A stretch of DNA of 6,926 nt from NCBI GenBank assembly GCA_964431545.1, contig CAYSLC010000258.1, forward strand, positions 1 to 6,926, given 5' to 3'. Both the position numbers and the translations under genes were made by a program. The DNA comes from CAYSLC01 sp964431545 (lineage in GTDB: Bacteria; Desulfobacterota; Desulfobacteria; Desulfobacterales; JAABSP01). The notes beneath the pieces are model-generated. The model was not told the DNA's origin, made no database searches, and was given only the letters and a program-made list of their open reading frames with translations. Below are positions 4,841 through 6,926 of the stretch, piece by piece; positions within the stretch are counted from its first letter, which is position 1, and the number at the start of each line of letters is the position of its first letter.

Positions 4841-6736
4841 ATGCGTATTCGAAAAAACGCCGCAATGCTGCCATCTCAGGAGAGACGACGGTACGTGGAT
4901 GCCGTCAAGGCCCTCAAGGCCGATATCGCCGCGACCCTGGACGACGGAACACGGGTGGGCCGCTACGACCAGGTGGTGGCGCTCCATCTGGGGGTGACGT
5001 CCCGGTTTTTGGAGGGGACCCCGGTGGCCGACGGCGGCCACGGCGGCCCCGCGTTTCTGCCCTGGCACCGCCAGTACCTGCTGATGCTGGAGGATCAACT
5101 GCGGACCGTGGACAGCGAACTCACCCTCCCCTACTGGGAGTGGACCGATCGCCGCGCCACGGCCGACGTTCTCTTCCAGGACGATTTCATGGGGCCGGCG
5201 GGCGGCGGTCCCGACGGCCGGGTCGCGTCCGGCCCCTTCACCGCCGAAGCGGGGTGGCCCCTCATCGACGAGATTCATCGATCCCGGTCCGGAACCCCTT
5301 CGCGGGGCTCCCGGCTTCTCCGAAACGCCGCCTTCGATCTCGACCGCCTCCCCTCCCCTTCGGACCTCGACGGGATCCTCTCCCTCGGCTCCTATGAGGC
5401 CAGCTTTCCGGGCCGGGGGTTCCGGCGGGAGCTGGAAGTCGGCCCCCACAACGGCCTCCACGTCATGGTGGGCGGCACCATGGCGGGCATGAGTTCCCCC
5501 AACGACCCGGTCTTCTTCCTCCACCACGCCATGGTGGACCGGCTCTGGGCCCAATGGCAGGCCGACGGCCGCGCCGGCCCGGACTTCTACCCCCTCGCGG
5601 CCCAGCCCGACTTTTCCGGCCTGCGGCGGGTGGGCCACGGCCTCCAGGAACCCATGTGGCCCTGGGACGGCGGCCGGGGGACCACCCTCCCCTTTCTCTC
5701 CCGGTACCTTCCCGACTTCGGCGACTCGGTCCGTCCTGTGGACGTTCTGGCCGTCCGGGACCTCGGCTACACCTACGACTCGCTCCTCCCCCGGCTGGAA
5801 CCGGGGGGAACCCTGTCCGGCGTGGATCTCGACCGGCCGGGAAGCGAACAGGGGTTCCGGGTGGTGGTGGAGAGGCCGGGCGCCTTCCGTCTGGAGACGG
5901 GCGGGACCACCCCCACCGCCATGTCCCTTTACGGTCCGGACGGGTGGGGCCTGGTGGCCGCGAACCTGGGGGGCGGAACAGGGGAAAACGCCCGGATCGA
6001 CGCGGATCTCGCCCCCGGGCTCTACTTCGTGGTGGTCCGCCATGCCGTCCCCGGCGGCACCGGGCGGTTCAACATCTCCCTGGGGGGCCGGACCATGGAC
6101 GAGGCGGTTCGACTGGCTCCCGACGGCCCCGCCGTGCAGGCGGCCATCGATCCCGCGGGCGATCGGGATGTCTTCCGGTTCACCGCGCCGAACCTGGGCC
6201 GGTACACCATCCGCACCGAGGGGCCCACGGATGTCTTCATGTCCCTCTACGGGCCGGACGGGCCCGACAGCCTGGTCACGGAGGACGATGACAGCGGGCA
6301 GGAGCGGAACGCCCGGATCACCAGCCGGCTCACCAACGGCGAGTACCGGGTGGAGGTCCGCCACTACCTGCCCACGGAAACCGGCCGGTACACCATCTCC
6401 GTTGCCGCCGAGGGGCGGATCGACCCCACCAACCTCGAAGTGGACGGACCCGAGGTGAACGGGGAGATCGCCGTCGCCGACGAGAGCGACCTCTACGCCT
6501 TCGAAGCCGGGGCCCGGGGCACCTACCGCATCGAAACCTCCGGGGCGACCGATACCTTCCTCACCCTCTACGGACCGGACGACGAGACCCTCCGCCTCGC
6601 CCGGGACGACGACAGCGGCCCCGGCCTGCTGTCGCGCATCGAGCAGTCCCTGGATCCCGGGCTCTATTTCGTTCGGGTCCGCCACTACAGCCCCACGGGC
6701 ACCGGGCCCTACGGGGTTCGGGTCCGTTCCGCATGA
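4841..6736 (+). CDS. Tyrosinase-family copper oxidase with three PPC-like C-terminal domains
   Basis: This 631-aa protein is a type-3 copper enzyme, which oxidises phenols to catechols and/or quinones with oxygen. The CuA ligands are H49, H67 and H76 (GGHGGPAFLPWHR). The CuB ligands are H203 and H207 (PHNGLH) and H229 (DPVFFLHHAMVDRLW). The CuB spacing (4 and 22) and the last CuA spacing (9) equal those of Streptomyces tyrosinase. N204 is the expected water-keeper asparagine, and E197 or E199 may be its partner. After the catalytic part (about 1-315) come three repeats of 90-100 residues (about 324-414, 424-521, 531-628). They share an F/Y-R-x-E-T strand, a LYGPD motif, an Asp-rich DDDSG loop (degenerate in the first copy) and a G-L/E-Y-x-V-x-V-R-H strand. 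These fit PPC (pre-peptidase C-terminal) beta domains, which usually occur in secreted proteins. No signal peptide is visible and the protein contains no cysteine. No caddie gene adjoins. Whether the substrate is a monophenol or only a diphenol cannot be judged. Confidence 0.93.
   Translation: MRIRKNAAMLPSQERRRYVDAVKALKADIAATLDDGTRVGRYDQVVALHLGVTSRFLEGTPVADGGHGGPAFLPWHRQYLLMLEDQLRTVDSELTLPYWEWTDRRATADVLFQDDFMGPAGGGPDGRVASGPFTAEAGWPLIDEIHRSRSGTPSRGSRLLRNAAFDLDRLPSPSDLDGILSLGSYEASFPGRGFRRELEVGPHNGLHVMVGGTMAGMSSPNDPVFFLHHAMVDRLWAQWQADGRAGPDFYPLAAQPDFSGLRRVGHGLQEPMWPWDGGRGTTLPFLSRYLPDFGDSVRPVDVLAVRDLGYTYDSLLPRLEPGGTLSGVDLDRPGSEQGFRVVVERPGAFRLETGGTTPTAMSLYGPDGWGLVAANLGGGTGENARIDADLAPGLYFVVVRHAVPGGTGRFNISLGGRTMDEAVRLAPDGPAVQAAIDPAGDRDVFRFTAPNLGRYTIRTEGPTDVFMSLYGPDGPDSLVTEDDDSGQERNARITSRLTNGEYRVEVRHYLPTETGRYTISVAAEGRIDPTNLEVDGPEVNGEIAVADESDLYAFEAGARGTYRIETSGATDTFLTLYGPDDETLRLARDDDSGPGLLSRIEQSLDPGLYFVRVRHYSPTGTGPYGVRVRSA
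5810..6724 (+). repeat. Three tandem PPC-domain coding repeats within the tyrosinase gene
   Basis: The C-terminal half encodes three diverged copies of about 300 bp each. They are clearest at protein level: LYGPD at residues 363-367, 469-473 and 577-581, DDDSG at 482-486 and 589-593, and V-R-H at 399-401, 506-508 and 613-615. Copies two and three are closer to each other than to the first, which has lost the aspartate loop (NLGGGTGEN). This suggests internal duplication with a more recent step between copies two and three. Confidence 0.8.
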
Positions 6737-6926
6737 ACCGTTGCGACCCCGCCGCCCGAAGGATATCCGGTCGGCCGGCGGGGCCGCCCGCCATCTGAAA
6801 GCCGGTTCTGCTTATGGCGCTTTTTGGATCGCCGACCCATCCCCACGGCATCAGGGCGCGGCTGGAGGGGGGGACGGGCGAAGGCGGTATTGGACTGAGG
6901 GCGGCCCTTTTGGCGTCGTCGCCAAA
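6737..6926. other. Non-coding tail with weak inverted repeats
   Basis: No convincing gene is seen after the tyrosinase stop. CCCCGCCG (6747-6754) pairs with CGGCGGGG (6776-6783) over a 21-nt loop, but no T-run follows. AAAGC (6798-6802) and GCTTT (6819-6823) flank a 16-nt loop and run into TTTTT (6821-6825), a poor intrinsic terminator candidate. At the window edge TTTGGCG (6909-6915) and CGCCAAA (6920-6926) form a perfect 7-bp stem with a 4-nt loop. Any of these could end the tyrosinase transcript. None is strong alone. Confidence 0.4.

Noticed and set aside
4703..6685. 660-codon open frame on the minus strand
   Set aside because: It is antisense to the tyrosinase gene, shows no family motif and reflects the G/C third-position bias of the real gene.
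6561..6851. 96-codon minus-strand frame at the right end
   Set aside because: It overlaps the tyrosinase 3' end antisense, is rich in arginine, glycine and proline, and lacks recognisable motifs.

Overview
This is a GC-rich bacterial chromosomal window with strongly G/C-biased third codon positions, strong Shine-Dalgarno sites and tightly coupled genes. Gene content (a PHP-glycosyltransferase fusion, a SPASM-like radical SAM enzyme, a tyrosinase carrying PPC repeats, a possible Rhs remnant next to short dispersed repeats) would fit a Desulfobacterota, Myxococcota or similar lineage. No rRNA or other phylogenetic marker is present, so this placement is inference only.

Layout. (1) Positions 1-307 look like degraded accessory DNA. 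A 24-bp unit occurs twice in tandem (71-117), with partial copies at 1-12 and 120-128. A minus-strand reading frame next to it (about 92-307) resembles part of a YD/Rhs-repeat protein, has no start codon and runs into the repeats. (2) Positions 308-4384 hold a three-gene minus-strand operon. In order of transcription these are a PHP phosphoesterase-glycosyltransferase (GT4-type) fusion of 830 aa, a radical SAM protein of 449 aa with a SPASM-like C-terminal cysteine pattern, and a 78-aa hypothetical protein. Each junction is a start/stop overlap or near-overlap, so translational coupling is likely. (3) Positions 4385-4840 are a divergent intergenic region with one candidate sigma70-type promoter for each direction and a GC hairpin just before the ribosome binding site of the plus-strand gene. 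(4) Positions 4841-6736 encode a 631-aa tyrosinase-family type-3 copper enzyme fused to three C-terminal PPC-like beta-domain repeats. (5) Positions 6737-6926 are non-coding, with several weak inverted repeats.

How the genes may work together. The operon pairs a metal-dependent phosphoesterase domain and a nucleotide-sugar glycosyltransferase in one polypeptide with a radical SAM enzyme and a small protein. The overlaps suggest one pathway, perhaps making or modifying a glycolipid, glycan or glycosylated peptide. The substrate cannot be read from the sequence. The tyrosinase is divergently transcribed and may be independent. It has all six copper-ligand histidines in standard spacing, but no visible signal peptide, no adjacent caddie (MelC1-like) gene and no cysteine.
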